From: CAZDCZ01 sp964504155
Lineage (GTDB): Bacteria; Bacteroidota; Bacteroidia; Bacteroidales; UBA12077
Length of the DNA: 39,559 nucleotides
Direction of reading: 5' to 3'
NCBI GenBank assembly: GCA_964504155.1
Contig: CAZDCZ010000019.1
Coordinates: 1-39,559 of the forward strand
Under the pieces are notes generated by a model that searched no databases, was not told the origin of the DNA, and saw only the letters and a list, made by a program, of their open reading frames with translations. Positions 18,724 to 27,510 of the stretch are shown here, in pieces. The stretch's first letter is position 1. Each line of letters begins with the position of its first letter. The position numbers and the translations under genes were made by a program.

Positions 18724-19512
18724 ATGAAGATTATTAAAAAAATATTATTTTGGGTTTTATTTATAAGCTATTTTATTATTGCTTTAAGTTTTGTTTCGAC
18801 AAAAAGAAACGAAACATTATGTAATAAAATTAATGTTATAGTTCTTGATAGCTTAAAAAATAAATTTATTAATAGTAAAGATATAACTCGATTATTATTG
18901 AATAGCGATAAAAATATTTTAGGAAGTCAATTAAATGTTATTAACACTAAAGAAATTGAAGCATTAGTTAAAGAAAATACAGAAATAAAGAGTGCCGAAG
19001 TATTTGTTTCTAATAGTGGTGTATTGAATGTTGAAATTAATCAACGAAATCCAATAATGAGAATTGTTAACAATAAAGGATATAGTTATTATATAGATAA
19101 TGAAGGATATATAATGCCATTGTCGAAGAAATATACATCTCATGTTTTAATAGCAAATGGGAATATATCTGAATATTTCGAGATAGGAAAATTAACTCAT
19201 CTCGATTGTAAAAACGAAAATAAAGGGAAGAATTTATTAATATGCGATTTGTTTAAATTAGGAAAGTATATTACTGAGAGAAAATTCTGGAATTCTCAAT
19301 TCGAACAAATATATGTTAATAGTGATGGAGAATTTGAATTAATCCCACGTGTTGGCGCCCATATTATTTCTTTTGGTGGCATTGAAAATTATAAGCTGAA
19401 ATTTAGAAATCTAAAAGCTTTTTATTTTCAAGGATTAAATAATATAGGGTGGAACAATTATGAGAAAATAAATTTAAAATTTAACAATCAGGTAATCTGT
19501 ACAAAACGGTAA
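18724..19512 (+). CDS. ftsQ: cell division protein FtsQ/DivIB
   Basis: Bitopic divisome protein of 262 residues: short cytoplasmic tail, one transmembrane helix (ILFWVLFISYFIIALSFV, about 7-24), then a POTRA-like domain (about 35-110) in which the segment ALVKENTEIKSAEVFVSNSGVLNVEI has the typical POTRA helix-strand-strand pattern followed by QRNPIMRI. The rest is the FtsQ beta domain. Overall identity in this family is low, so position between murC and ftsA (4 nt gap) is important evidence. It links FtsL and FtsB-type partners to the transpeptidase complex. Confidence 0.9.
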   Translation: MKIIKKILFWVLFISYFIIALSFVSTKRNETLCNKINVIVLDSLKNKFINSKDITRLLLNSDKNILGSQLNVINTKEIEALVKENTEIKSAEVFVSNSGVLNVEINQRNPIMRIVNNKGYSYYIDNEGYIMPLSKKYTSHVLIANGNISEYFEIGKLTHLDCKNENKGKNLLICDLFKLGKYITERKFWNSQFEQIYVNSDGEFELIPRVGAHIISFGGIENYKLKFRNLKAFYFQGLNNIGWNNYEKINLKFNNQVICTKR

Positions 19513-19516
19513 TATT

Positions 19517-20836
19517 ATGAATCAAAAAAACGAATATGTTGCTGCTATAGATATTGGAACAACTAAAATTGTAGCAATAATTGGGGAAAAGAAAGAAAAC
19601 AATAAAATTGAGATTTTAGGTATTAGTAAAGTATTATCGAAAGGTGTAAAAAGAGGAGTTGTTTTAAATATCGAAGAAGCTGTAAATTCTATTAAGAAGA
19701 CTGTTGACGATATTCAAGAATCATCGGGTATTAGTATTTCTGATGTGTATGTTGGTATAGCAGGGCAGCATATTAAAAGTATAAGAAATAGAGGATATAT
19801 TAATAGAGACTCATATGACGACGAAATAACCAAAGACGATATTAATATTCTTATTCAGGATATGTATAAAATACCTATAGATATTGGCGAAAAAATTATC
19901 CATGTATTACCGCAAAATTATATTGTCGATAACGAAACGGGTGTTAAGAATCCTATTGGAATGTCGGGAAAAAGAGTTGAAGCCAATTTTCATATTGTTA
20001 TAGGTCAAATTTCTTCTGCAAGAAATATTGGAAAGTGTATTTCAAAAGCAGGACTAAATTTGAAACAATTAATATTAGAGCCTTTAGCTTCTTCAGAATC
20101 AATATTAACAGATGACGAGAAAGAAGCCGGGGTTGCCATTGTAGATATTGGAGGGGGAACAACAGATGTTGCTGTGTATTTCGATGATATTATTCGACAT
20201 ACTGCAGTTGTGCCTTTAGGAGGCGATGTTGTAACAAAAGATATTAAAAAAGGTTGTGCTATATTGCATCGCCAGGCTGAACAGCTTAAAGTGCAATATG
20301 GATCTGCAATGGGCGATGTTGTGCGTGATGATGAAGTAGTATCTATTCCCGGAATTAGTGGACGAGAGCCTAAAGAAATTTCTTTTAAAAACCTTGCCTA
20401 CATGATTCAATCGAGAATGGAAGAAATTGTAGATTTTGTAGTTTATGAGATAGAAAATTCCGGATATTTTGATCGTTTGAGTGCAGGAATTGTTCTTACC
20501 GGGGGGGGAGCTCTATTAAAGAACTTATCTGCTTTAGTGAAATTTAAAACCGGATTAGATGTTCGTGTTGGATACCCTTCGGAAAAGTTAACTGCCGAGA
20601 CATCAGAAAAAGTAAATCATCCGATGTATGCCACTAGTGTAGGTTTAATTATTAAGGGTTTTGAATATTTAGAGCAAAATAAGAAAGAAATAACCGACGA
20701 TAAAATAGAAGACCCTATAGAAGAAAAAAATATTAACGAAGACAATACAAGTAAGCAGATTAGGAATAATGGTTTTTTAAAGAAATTTAAAAAGGCGTTT
20801 ACCGATTTATTCGACGAAAATGATGCTGAAATGTAA
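19517..20836 (+). CDS. ftsA: cell division protein FtsA
   Basis: Actin-like ATPase that tethers FtsZ to the membrane, 439 residues. ATP-binding blocks are DIGTTK (12-17), VDIGGGTTDVAVY and the late VLTGGGALLKN. The 1C domain specific to FtsA lies in between. The C-terminal tail after residue about 385 is charged and variable and ends with LKKFKKAFTDLFDENDAEM. Its LKKFKKAFTDLF part has the amphipathic pattern expected of the membrane-targeting helix. ftsQ precedes it by 4 nt and ftsZ follows after 47 nt. Confidence 0.95.
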   Translation: MNQKNEYVAAIDIGTTKIVAIIGEKKENNKIEILGISKVLSKGVKRGVVLNIEEAVNSIKKTVDDIQESSGISISDVYVGIAGQHIKSIRNRGYINRDSYDDEITKDDINILIQDMYKIPIDIGEKIIHVLPQNYIVDNETGVKNPIGMSGKRVEANFHIVIGQISSARNIGKCISKAGLNLKQLILEPLASSESILTDDEKEAGVAIVDIGGGTTDVAVYFDDIIRHTAVVPLGGDVVTKDIKKGCAILHRQAEQLKVQYGSAMGDVVRDDEVVSIPGISGREPKEISFKNLAYMIQSRMEEIVDFVVYEIENSGYFDRLSAGIVLTGGGALLKNLSALVKFKTGLDVRVGYPSEKLTAETSEKVNHPMYATSVGLIIKGFEYLEQNKKEITDDKIEDPIEEKNINEDNTSKQIRNNGFLKKFKKAFTDLFDENDAEM

Positions 20837-20883
20837 AAAAATAGATTTATAGAATTAATTAGAAATTTGTAAAATTATATATT

Positions 20884-22344
20884 ATGGCTGAAGATTTAAT
20901 ACCTTTCGATTTACCTGTTGATCAATCTTCAATAATTAAAGTTATTGGTGTTGGTGGTGGAGGAGGAAATGCTGTAAATCACATGTTTCAACAGGGGATA
21001 AAAGATGTAAATTTTGTTGTTTGTAATACTGATTCTCAAGCATTGGATAATAGTCCTGTAAAAGTAAAAATACAGCTTGGCGAATCATTAACCGAAGGAC
21101 GTGGTGCAGGAAATCAACCCGATATTGGGAAACAAGCAGCAATAGAAAACCTTGATGATGTAATTAAAGTTTTAGGAAGTAATACTAAAATGGTTTTTAT
21201 TACTGCAGGAATGGGGGGTGGTACAGGCACCGGAGCTGCGCCTGTTATTGCTAAGGCAGCAAAAGAAATGGATATTCTAACTATTGCTATTGTTACTATA
21301 CCTTTTAAGTTCGAAGGACCAAAACGTATTAACCAAGCAATTGATGGAATTAGTGAATTAGAAAAGCATGTCGATTCATTATTGGTAATAAATAACCAAA
21401 AATTAATGGAAGTGTGCGACAATATGAAATTCTCAGAAGGATTTTCTTTCGCCGATAACATATTAGCTGCTGCAGCTAAAGGAATAGCAGAAATTATTAC
21501 TGTACATGGTTATATTAATGTCGATTTTGCCGATGTTCATACTGTTCTTGCAGATAGTGGTGTAGCACTTATGGGGACAGGATCAGCTGAGGGCGAAGAT
21601 AGAGCTGTAAAAGCTGTTCAGGAAGCTTTAAATTCACCATTATTAAACGATAATAAGATAATTGGAACAGAGAATATTTTACTGAATATTTCATCAGGAA
21701 ATAGTGAAATTACTATGGCAGAAATTGGTGAAATTTCCGATTACGTGAATAATGAAGTAGGATCTAATCCAAATATTATTTGGGGAACAGGTAAAGACGA
21801 AAGTCTTGAAGATAAGATTAGCATAACAATTATTGCAACTGGTTTCGAGAGTAATAGTATTCCCGAACTTTATGCTAAAAAAATTAAAAAGAAAAAAGTT
21901 ATTCTTAACGACGATGATTTTGACATAGCAGCAATAAAAAGAAATAAAAAAATAAATCCTAATAAGGATGAAAGTCTTGAATTTACTCAACGAACAATCG
22001 ATTTTGATATTAAAAAAGACAGAGAAACGGAAAAATATTTTGTCGATAATAAATATGGTAATTTTAAAGATGTTAAAAAAACTTCCGAAAAGCTTGCTGA
22101 AATAGAATCGCTTAAAGAAAAGAAAAACAGTTTAGGGGGAAATCAGTTTTCTTCAGCTAAAATGAAATTTAATATCGACGATATGGAAAATGTCCCTGCT
22201 TTTGAACGAAACAAAATAAAAATTGAACAAACAGTTTTTTCAAAAGATTCTAAAGTTTCACGATATACTCTTTCCGACGATGAAGAGAATTCAACGGTAA
22301 AAATAAATGAAAATAATTCCTATTTGCATGATAATGTTGATTAA
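20884..22344 (+). CDS. ftsZ: cell division GTPase FtsZ
   Basis: Tubulin-like GTPase that forms the Z-ring, 486 residues. GVGGGGGNAVNHM (22-34) and the tubulin signature GGGTGTG (111-117) bind GTP. The T7 synergy loop NVDFADV gives Asn212, Asp214 and Asp217. The globular core ends near residue 325. A long Lys/Asp-rich linker of about 130 residues follows, with a VPAFERNKIKIE segment, and the extreme C-terminus YLHDNVD is the probable FtsA-binding peptide. The extended linker explains the length, larger than the 380-400 residues common elsewhere but not unusual in Bacteroidota. Confidence 0.96.
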   Translation: MAEDLIPFDLPVDQSSIIKVIGVGGGGGNAVNHMFQQGIKDVNFVVCNTDSQALDNSPVKVKIQLGESLTEGRGAGNQPDIGKQAAIENLDDVIKVLGSNTKMVFITAGMGGGTGTGAAPVIAKAAKEMDILTIAIVTIPFKFEGPKRINQAIDGISELEKHVDSLLVINNQKLMEVCDNMKFSEGFSFADNILAAAAKGIAEIITVHGYINVDFADVHTVLADSGVALMGTGSAEGEDRAVKAVQEALNSPLLNDNKIIGTENILLNISSGNSEITMAEIGEISDYVNNEVGSNPNIIWGTGKDESLEDKISITIIATGFESNSIPELYAKKIKKKKVILNDDDFDIAAIKRNKKINPNKDESLEFTQRTIDFDIKKDRETEKYFVDNKYGNFKDVKKTSEKLAEIESLKEKKNSLGGNQFSSAKMKFNIDDMENVPAFERNKIKIEQTVFSKDSKVSRYTLSDDEENSTVKINENNSYLHDNVD

Positions 22345-22398
22345 TTAAATATTATTGAAAATAGATTATTAATAGTTTTATTATTAAAACAACTAATT

Positions 22399-22848
22399 AT
22401 GAACTTAACAGAAAAAATAAATAGAGATATAAAAGATGCCATGAAAGCTAGAGAAAAGCAAAAACTTGAAGGCTTAAGGGCAATAAAAAACGCTTTATTA
22501 TTGTTAAAAACAGAAAAAGGTGCTAGCGATAATATTTCGGAAGAAACAGAGATAAAACTTTTGCAAAAACTCGTAAAACAACGTAAAGAATCGGCTCAGA
22601 TTTATGAAGAGCAAGGAAGAACCGATTTAAAAGAAAAAGAATTAACCGAAGCAGATGTTATTCAACAATATTTACCCGAACCAATGAGTAATGAAAAATT
22701 AGAAAATGTAATAAAATTAATTATTACAGAAATAGGAGCAAAAAGTATGGCCGATATGGGAAAGGTTATGGGCATGGCAAATAACAAATTACTTGGTAAA
22801 GCCGATGGTAAATCTATTGCAAATAAAGTAAAAGAGTTATTACAGTAA
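22399..22848 (+). CDS. YqeY-like GatB/YqeY domain protein
   Basis: A 149-residue all-helical protein resembling YqeY, related to the C-terminal tRNA-binding domain of GatB. Supporting motifs are MKAREKQKLEGLRAIKNAL near the N-terminus, LVKQRKESAQIYEEQGR in the middle, and LPEPMSNEKLENVI with MADMGKVMGMANNKLLGKADGK at the C-terminal half, the usual glycine/lysine-rich tail. Its role is not well established; tRNA amidotransferase-like activity is suspected from homology only. It commonly follows ftsZ in Bacteroidota and is the last gene before the terminator at 22893-22927. Confidence 0.9.
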   Translation: MNLTEKINRDIKDAMKAREKQKLEGLRAIKNALLLLKTEKGASDNISEETEIKLLQKLVKQRKESAQIYEEQGRTDLKEKELTEADVIQQYLPEPMSNEKLENVIKLIITEIGAKSMADMGKVMGMANNKLLGKADGKSIANKVKELLQ

Positions 22849-22892
22849 ACACAATTGTATTTGAGTATTTTTAGTATAATTTCTTCTTGTAT

Positions 22893-22927
22893 AAAAAAAA
22901 CCGTTCAATTATTTGAACGGTTTTTTT
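22893..22927. terminator. bidirectional intrinsic terminator
   Basis: An 8-bp GC-containing stem (CCGTTCAA at 22901-22908 with TTGAACGG at 22913-22920, loop TTAT) flanked by eight A and seven T residues. It therefore ends in a U-run on either strand. It serves the convergent yqeY-like gene (+) and the PpiD-like gene (-). Confidence 0.92.
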
Positions 22928-22946
22928 ATACGATACTTAATATTTT

Positions 22947-25076
22947 CTAATAGAATTTTGCTCTTTTATCAACAATATTAGCTGATGTTTTTAATGCTTC
23001 GTAGGCTTCAAAAATTAATATATTCCTATTATATCGTGCTTTAGAACGAATTTTCTGTATTTCAAAATTAGTATTGCTTGGTTTTTCTGTAACAGAATTT
23101 ACCGAAACAATATAAACCCCATTGTTACCAAGAATAGGTTTTGAAATTATTCCTTTTTCTAAAGTAGAAGCAGTTGAAATAACTTTAGGTTCAATACCTG
23201 CACCCGGTAATGAGAATGAATTGAAATTAATATTATTTGCTTCTTGTAATTGTAAATTTAGTACTCTTGCTATATCTGCGATATTACTAGATTCTTTTAA
23301 TTGACTATTTAATTCTTGAGCAATTTTTTCCGATTTCTTCTCAGATTTAACTTCAACAACGATTTGAGTTTTTACTTCTTCCAAATTGGCTATTCCGTCT
23401 TCGTGTACTTCTTTTACAAATGCTATAATAAATCTGTTGCCTAATTCAAAAATTGGGTTGTTTTCTGTTTTAATAATGTCGTTTTTATCTGTTTTATAAA
23501 TTGCTCTGATTAAAATTCTGGGAGATTCTAAACCGGGAATTTCTTTATCATTTTCTTTAATATTCTTTGCTACATGTTTTGTTAGCTTAACATCTTTGTT
23601 AATAGCTTCAGAAAATTTATCGTATGTGAAATTTGTCCCTGCAAATTTACTTGCTTCAGAATATATGTTTTGATAAGTCTGAGAACTAGCTTCTATGGTT
23701 CTTTCGAGAATTGCTACCTTAACTTTCTTTTCTTTTTTTGCTTTTTTAGTTACTTGAACAATATGAATTCCATAATTAGAATTAACAAGTTTTGTTTCGC
23801 CTACTTTTGCCGAAAAACAAGTGTCGCTAAATTGTTTAATCATCTGACCTTCTCTAAACCACCCTAAATTTCCGCCATCATCGGCCGAACCTTTATCGGC
23901 AGAATATTCAGAAGCAAGTTTTGCAAAATCAGAACCATTTTTAATTAATTGTAATAAACTATCGGCTACAGCTTTTGCTTTGCTGATGTCTTTTGAATTT
24001 CTATCTGGTTGAATAAGAATATGACGAGCTTTTACAGAGTCGGAAACATAATTAATTTCCGATAATTTAGCTAATTTATATGCATTATTTTCGAAATATG
24101 GACCATACATTGTCCCAACTTCCGACGAAAACATAATTTCGCTTATTTTGTCAGATAATTCATCTTTAGTGTAATTTTTATCTATAAACGAAATGTCGCT
24201 ATTAAGATTAATAAAGTCTCCATCATTTTCGGTAGTTTGAAAATCTGATGTAATATCAGTTATCCATTTTATTGTTGCAACTGAATCTTCTTTCGATGGT
24301 AATATATCAAATGTAACATATTCTATTGTTCTTGATGCAGATTGTTTATAATTCTGTTTGTGATTAGTATAATATTTTTTTATATCAGATGAAGAAACTG
24401 TGATTAAACTATCTGGAACAGATGATAATCGTTTAACTAAATAATTAAAGTTTACTATTCTATTCGAATTTTGTATTTTGTTTTTTGCTTCAGCTGTTGT
24501 AATATTTAAACCTTGTTTAATTAGGTTTGTGTATTTTGTAAATTTTTCTTCTTGAACTATTTGGTCTTCAATAAATAACCAGTACGATTTTCTCTGACCG
24601 GAAGGATCTTGATCGTAAGTTTTTAGAAAGTTAATAATTGCAAGTTTATTTACTCGTCCGGTTTCAGGATTTGTAAATAGTTGTTTAATAATAGGGTGGA
24701 CATTTGAGCCTTGAACCATATCCCATAATTCATCGCTAGAAATTGCAATTCCTAATTCTTTATATTTATCATCCATAACATTGCGTCTAACTAATTGTTG
24801 CCATGTTTGGTTTCTTAAGTTTTGCATTGTTGCTTCATCTATCGAATTATTCCCACTAGTGTATTTTGTTATTTCTTCTAGATTTTGAACTTCGTTCTGA
24901 AATGATTGATATGATATTGATTGATTTGATATTTCGGCTATTTCGTATTGAGAATTTGAAAATAATGTGCCTCCCGACTTTAATAAGTCGCCTAAAATAA
25001 ATGCAAGTAGCGCCATTCCTATTACTACTGCCACTAAAACTCCTGCTCGATTTCTAATTTTTTCTAATGTTGCCAT
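22947..25076 (-). CDS. PpiD/SurA-type periplasmic peptidyl-prolyl isomerase
   Basis: A 709-residue membrane-anchored chaperone/foldase. It opens with MATLEKIRNRAGVLVAVVIG and has a single transmembrane helix at about 12-32, the arrangement of PpiD. A SurA-N-like helical chaperone region follows (about 40-240). A parvulin domain at about 348-444 starts with ARHILIQPD and contains GGNLGWFREGQM and the closing GIHIVQVTKK. A second weak PPIase-like or chaperone region fills the C-terminus. The expected role is helping outer membrane proteins fold after Sec translocation. The upstream gap of 137 nt contains a short inverted repeat. It lies at the end of the envelope-biogenesis block and converges with the dcw cluster. 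Confidence 0.9.
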   Translation of the reverse strand: MATLEKIRNRAGVLVAVVIGMALLAFILGDLLKSGGTLFSNSQYEIAEISNQSISYQSFQNEVQNLEEITKYTSGNNSIDEATMQNLRNQTWQQLVRRNVMDDKYKELGIAISSDELWDMVQGSNVHPIIKQLFTNPETGRVNKLAIINFLKTYDQDPSGQRKSYWLFIEDQIVQEEKFTKYTNLIKQGLNITTAEAKNKIQNSNRIVNFNYLVKRLSSVPDSLITVSSSDIKKYYTNHKQNYKQSASRTIEYVTFDILPSKEDSVATIKWITDITSDFQTTENDGDFINLNSDISFIDKNYTKDELSDKISEIMFSSEVGTMYGPYFENNAYKLAKLSEINYVSDSVKARHILIQPDRNSKDISKAKAVADSLLQLIKNGSDFAKLASEYSADKGSADDGGNLGWFREGQMIKQFSDTCFSAKVGETKLVNSNYGIHIVQVTKKAKKEKKVKVAILERTIEASSQTYQNIYSEASKFAGTNFTYDKFSEAINKDVKLTKHVAKNIKENDKEIPGLESPRILIRAIYKTDKNDIIKTENNPIFELGNRFIIAFVKEVHEDGIANLEEVKTQIVVEVKSEKKSEKIAQELNSQLKESSNIADIARVLNLQLQEANNINFNSFSLPGAGIEPKVISTASTLEKGIISKPILGNNGVYIVSVNSVTEKPSNTNFEIQKIRSKARYNRNILIFEAYEALKTSANIVDKRAKFY

Positions 25077-25139
25077 TGAATTATATGTTTAATAATATTT
25101 TGTAAATTTAAAAGTTCGAATATAACAATTTTTATTATT

Positions 25140-25162
25140 TTTTCTTAATCTAATTAAGAAAA
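25140..25162. repeat. 10-bp inverted repeat upstream of PpiD-like gene
   Basis: Arms 25140-25149 and 25153-25162 pair perfectly around a 3-nt loop. No U-run follows on the minus strand, so it is not an obvious terminator for the small membrane protein gene. It lies about 64 nt before the ppiD start and could be an operator or a 5' UTR hairpin, or chance in AT-rich DNA. Confidence 0.4.
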
Positions 25163-25213
25163 TCAAATGATTATATTCCATTTTTATTTTTTAGTATTTA
25201 TTTTTAAAGTATA

Positions 25214-25396
25214 TTATGAACTTAATCTTTTTCTGCGTCGTAAAAAGTAAATAGCAAAAGAAATAATTGCAAAGATAATAAAAAGATAGCTTTTTAAAAT
25301 TCCTTCATGAATAGTTTGATGTATTGCCGAGAATAAACATAAAATAGCAATAATCAACCATGTTATTTCAAGTATTTTCGGATACCTTTGTTTCAT
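25214..25396 (-). CDS. small two-helix membrane protein, function unknown
   Basis: A 60-residue open frame starting at ATG. It has two predicted transmembrane helices (about 10-24 and 35-51), joined by a short loop containing HQTIHEG, and a basic tail RRRKR, consistent with both ends in the cytoplasm. I do not recognise a named family. It is flanked by sizeable gaps (139 nt on the lptC side, 137 nt on the ppiD side), so it may be transcribed on its own. That it is real is supported by the amphipathic design, the positive-inside tail and a clean ATG, but short AT-rich frames easily look hydrophobic. It sits where other Bacteroidales often carry a CBS-domain CorC/HlyC-like protein gene. Confidence 0.55.
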   Translation of the reverse strand: MKQRYPKILEITWLIIAILCLFSAIHQTIHEGILKSYLFIIFAIISFAIYFLRRRKRLSS

Positions 25397-25535
25397 TATT
25401 CTTAATTATAAGTTTTTGTTATATGAGAAAAAAAATTGCTTAATGCTTGTTGGCTGAATGTAATTAGTTAAATTTTTCTTTTGTATACGTGTTAAATGTG
25501 TTTTATAATGAAGTATATTGATTTATTTAGGAGTT

Positions 25536-26105
25536 TTATTTGTTATTATCGATATTTATTATCCCCGTTATGTCTTTAATCTCCCATTTTGTTAAGTCTT
25601 CATTTGCTTCTAATCCTTTTCCATGAATTATTCCGTCTTTGTGGATCATTCTTACATATTCATCAGTATAAATTTTTTTTTTCTTTTGATTCCATGTTAG
25701 ATATTCTGTGTTTAAGGTGTCTCCTTTTGTGTTAACAACTTGTACGTCATTTTTTACAATCCAAGTATTTTCTGTTTCATTATTAATTGCATAATTCGAT
25801 CTAATACTTGCTATTTCGTTTTGTAAAGAATCGTAGAAAAACACATGTAATCCTTTAGGAAATTCTGTATATGGTTTTTCTAGATTAGGATATCTAGTTA
25901 TTAATGGAGAAATTAATTTTGTTTTAGTTTTTCCATATTCGCTATATATTATTTGTGTATTTTCAATTTTTAAATCAGGAGAGTTGCTTCTATCTGTAAT
26001 TGAATTAATTTTTTCGATTTTGTTTTTAGTACACGATAAAAAAAGAAAAATAATCCCCATACTTATGAGGATTATTTTTTTAATATGGTTTGTAAAAGTT
26101 TTCAA
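25536..26105 (-). CDS. lptC: LPS transport periplasmic protein LptC
   Basis: A 189-residue lipoprotein-type LptC. The N-terminus is basic, then hydrophobic, ending in FLSC with lipidation predicted at Cys25. The mature part follows the OstA/LptC beta-jellyroll pattern: STKFISP-like TKLISPLI, YPNLEKPYTEFPKGLHVFFYDS, ASIRSNYAI and KNDVQVVNTKGDTLNTEYLTWNQKKKKIYTDEYVRM. This last run is diagnostic of the family. LptC bridges LptB2FG in the inner membrane to LptA. The start is TTG, 1 nt after the TPR stop. The first ATG (26060) would leave only nine residues before the Cys and no positive charge, so TTG is preferred, with translational coupling. Confidence 0.88.
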   Translation of the reverse strand: MKTFTNHIKKIILISMGIIFLFLSCTKNKIEKINSITDRSNSPDLKIENTQIIYSEYGKTKTKLISPLITRYPNLEKPYTEFPKGLHVFFYDSLQNEIASIRSNYAINNETENTWIVKNDVQVVNTKGDTLNTEYLTWNQKKKKIYTDEYVRMIHKDGIIHGKGLEANEDLTKWEIKDITGIINIDNNK

Positions 26106-26106
26106 A

Positions 26107-27453
26107 TTATCTAGCTCTAACTGTTGTTGATTCGTTTATCCAACATTCTATTTTGTACACATCTCCCTCATTATAACCATTAAAGAATATGGCTTCATTG
26201 TCGGGAAAGTATTTATGGTACGCTGCAATATATTTATTTGCAGATTCTGTTAAATTAGGATCAATAGCTTTTGCTTTTGCAAATTGATCGACTGCTGCCC
26301 AATATATAGCATTTTGTTCGAAAGCTTTTTCGCTACACGATTTGGTAGCTGCTGCGTAAATATGTCCAATAAGCATATAAGGATATCCACTTGTTTTATT
26401 AAGTTCATGAGCTTTAAGAGCGTATGATCTAGCAATAGCATAATTACCAAGTTTTCTGTAAGTAAGATCTCCTAATTCAAGATAATATTTTGATTTAATA
26501 AGGTTGTCTTCTTGTAATTCAATGGCTTGTTTGTAGTATTTCGTCGATTCATTATATTTTTCAATATTGCTATATCTTTTTGCTAATTGATATGCAAATA
26601 TAGCTTTTGGCTCAATCGTATTTAACTTTTCAGCTGCATTAAAATATAAAACAGTTTCATTCCCTCCTTTTGTATTGTTTAAAAGAATTGTTATTTTTTT
26701 CAATAATGCAATATCGTTTGGATTTTCTTTGAACTTAGGTTCAAATAAATGAACTAGATTGTCTGCACTTGCTGCTCCACTTTTTTCAAAGATACTTTCA
26801 ATAGCGGTTTTTGCTTTGAGAGTTTTTTTGTCGTTTGGATTCTTTTTTAATTTATCGTCAATAATATCCATTAAAAGAGCATAATCGCTAACTACTTGTG
26901 TCCCATCAAATTTTTTGGCCGAATATAAAACTTTTGATGTTTGCAAATATACAACCATTTCTGCAGCTCCTGAAGATTTGCCCCTAATAGCAATTGCTTC
27001 TGATAATATATCATAGCTTTTTTGCATATTCTCAACTGTATTTTTCGATACGTGAGCTAAATCTATTCCTTTTTTACCTAGTACAAAACCTTTCTGACCA
27101 AAATACTTTATTCGCTTATCGTAGATGTTTAATAAACTGTCAACTAATAATTCTTTTTGTTCATCAGATTCTGATTTTTTTATAGAAGCTTTAATCATTT
27201 TAATACCATCGATATAGATGTTTTTTGATGCCTTTGGACATTCCATATAAACAACTTTCCAAGGCTCATTGGCATCGGCATAATTTTTTTGTTTATAATA
27301 TTCTCTATATAGAGATATATTTTTAATACATCTGATACTATCTTCTCCTTGTCCATATTTTGAACCATCTTCTACACCTTTTTGTCCGAAGCTTGAAAAA
27401 ACCACGAAAAACAAAAGTAATGAAGTAATAAACCCTTTTGTAATAGTTTTCAT
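26107..27453 (-). CDS. secreted tetratricopeptide-repeat protein
   Basis: A 448-residue periplasmic or outer-membrane-associated protein when started at the ATG at 27453; the longer frame to 27474 begins with TTG and only adds seven residues before the signal. The signal peptide MKTITKGFITSLLLFFVVFSSFGQ is clear. The C-terminal third contains TPR-like helix pairs: FAYQLAKRYSNIEKYNESTKYYKQAI, SKYYLELGDLTYRKLGNYAIARSYALKAHEL, then GYPYMLIGHIYAA. Such proteins in the coaX-lptC neighbourhood of Bacteroidota are of unknown function, presumably scaffolds in outer-membrane assembly. It follows the beta-barrel gene by 57 nt and a -7-type box lies just ahead of it. Confidence 0.85.
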   Translation of the reverse strand: MKTITKGFITSLLLFFVVFSSFGQKGVEDGSKYGQGEDSIRCIKNISLYREYYKQKNYADANEPWKVVYMECPKASKNIYIDGIKMIKASIKKSESDEQKELLVDSLLNIYDKRIKYFGQKGFVLGKKGIDLAHVSKNTVENMQKSYDILSEAIAIRGKSSGAAEMVVYLQTSKVLYSAKKFDGTQVVSDYALLMDIIDDKLKKNPNDKKTLKAKTAIESIFEKSGAASADNLVHLFEPKFKENPNDIALLKKITILLNNTKGGNETVLYFNAAEKLNTIEPKAIFAYQLAKRYSNIEKYNESTKYYKQAIELQEDNLIKSKYYLELGDLTYRKLGNYAIARSYALKAHELNKTSGYPYMLIGHIYAAATKSCSEKAFEQNAIYWAAVDQFAKAKAIDPNLTESANKYIAAYHKYFPDNEAIFFNGYNEGDVYKIECWINESTTVRAR

Positions 27454-27471
27454 TTGTTTTAAATTTAGAAT

Positions 27472-27479
27472 CAAATTTA
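27472..27479 (-). promoter_or_regulatory. candidate internal -7 promoter box before TPR gene
   Basis: Read on the minus strand this is TAAATTTG, a perfect TAnnTTTG. It lies about 18 nt before the TPR start codon and would give a very short leader. No -33 TTTG is seen. It may allow separate expression of the TPR and lptC genes. Confidence 0.25.
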
Positions 27480-27510
27480 TTTTTGATTTCGATTAATAAT
27501 TATTTATATA

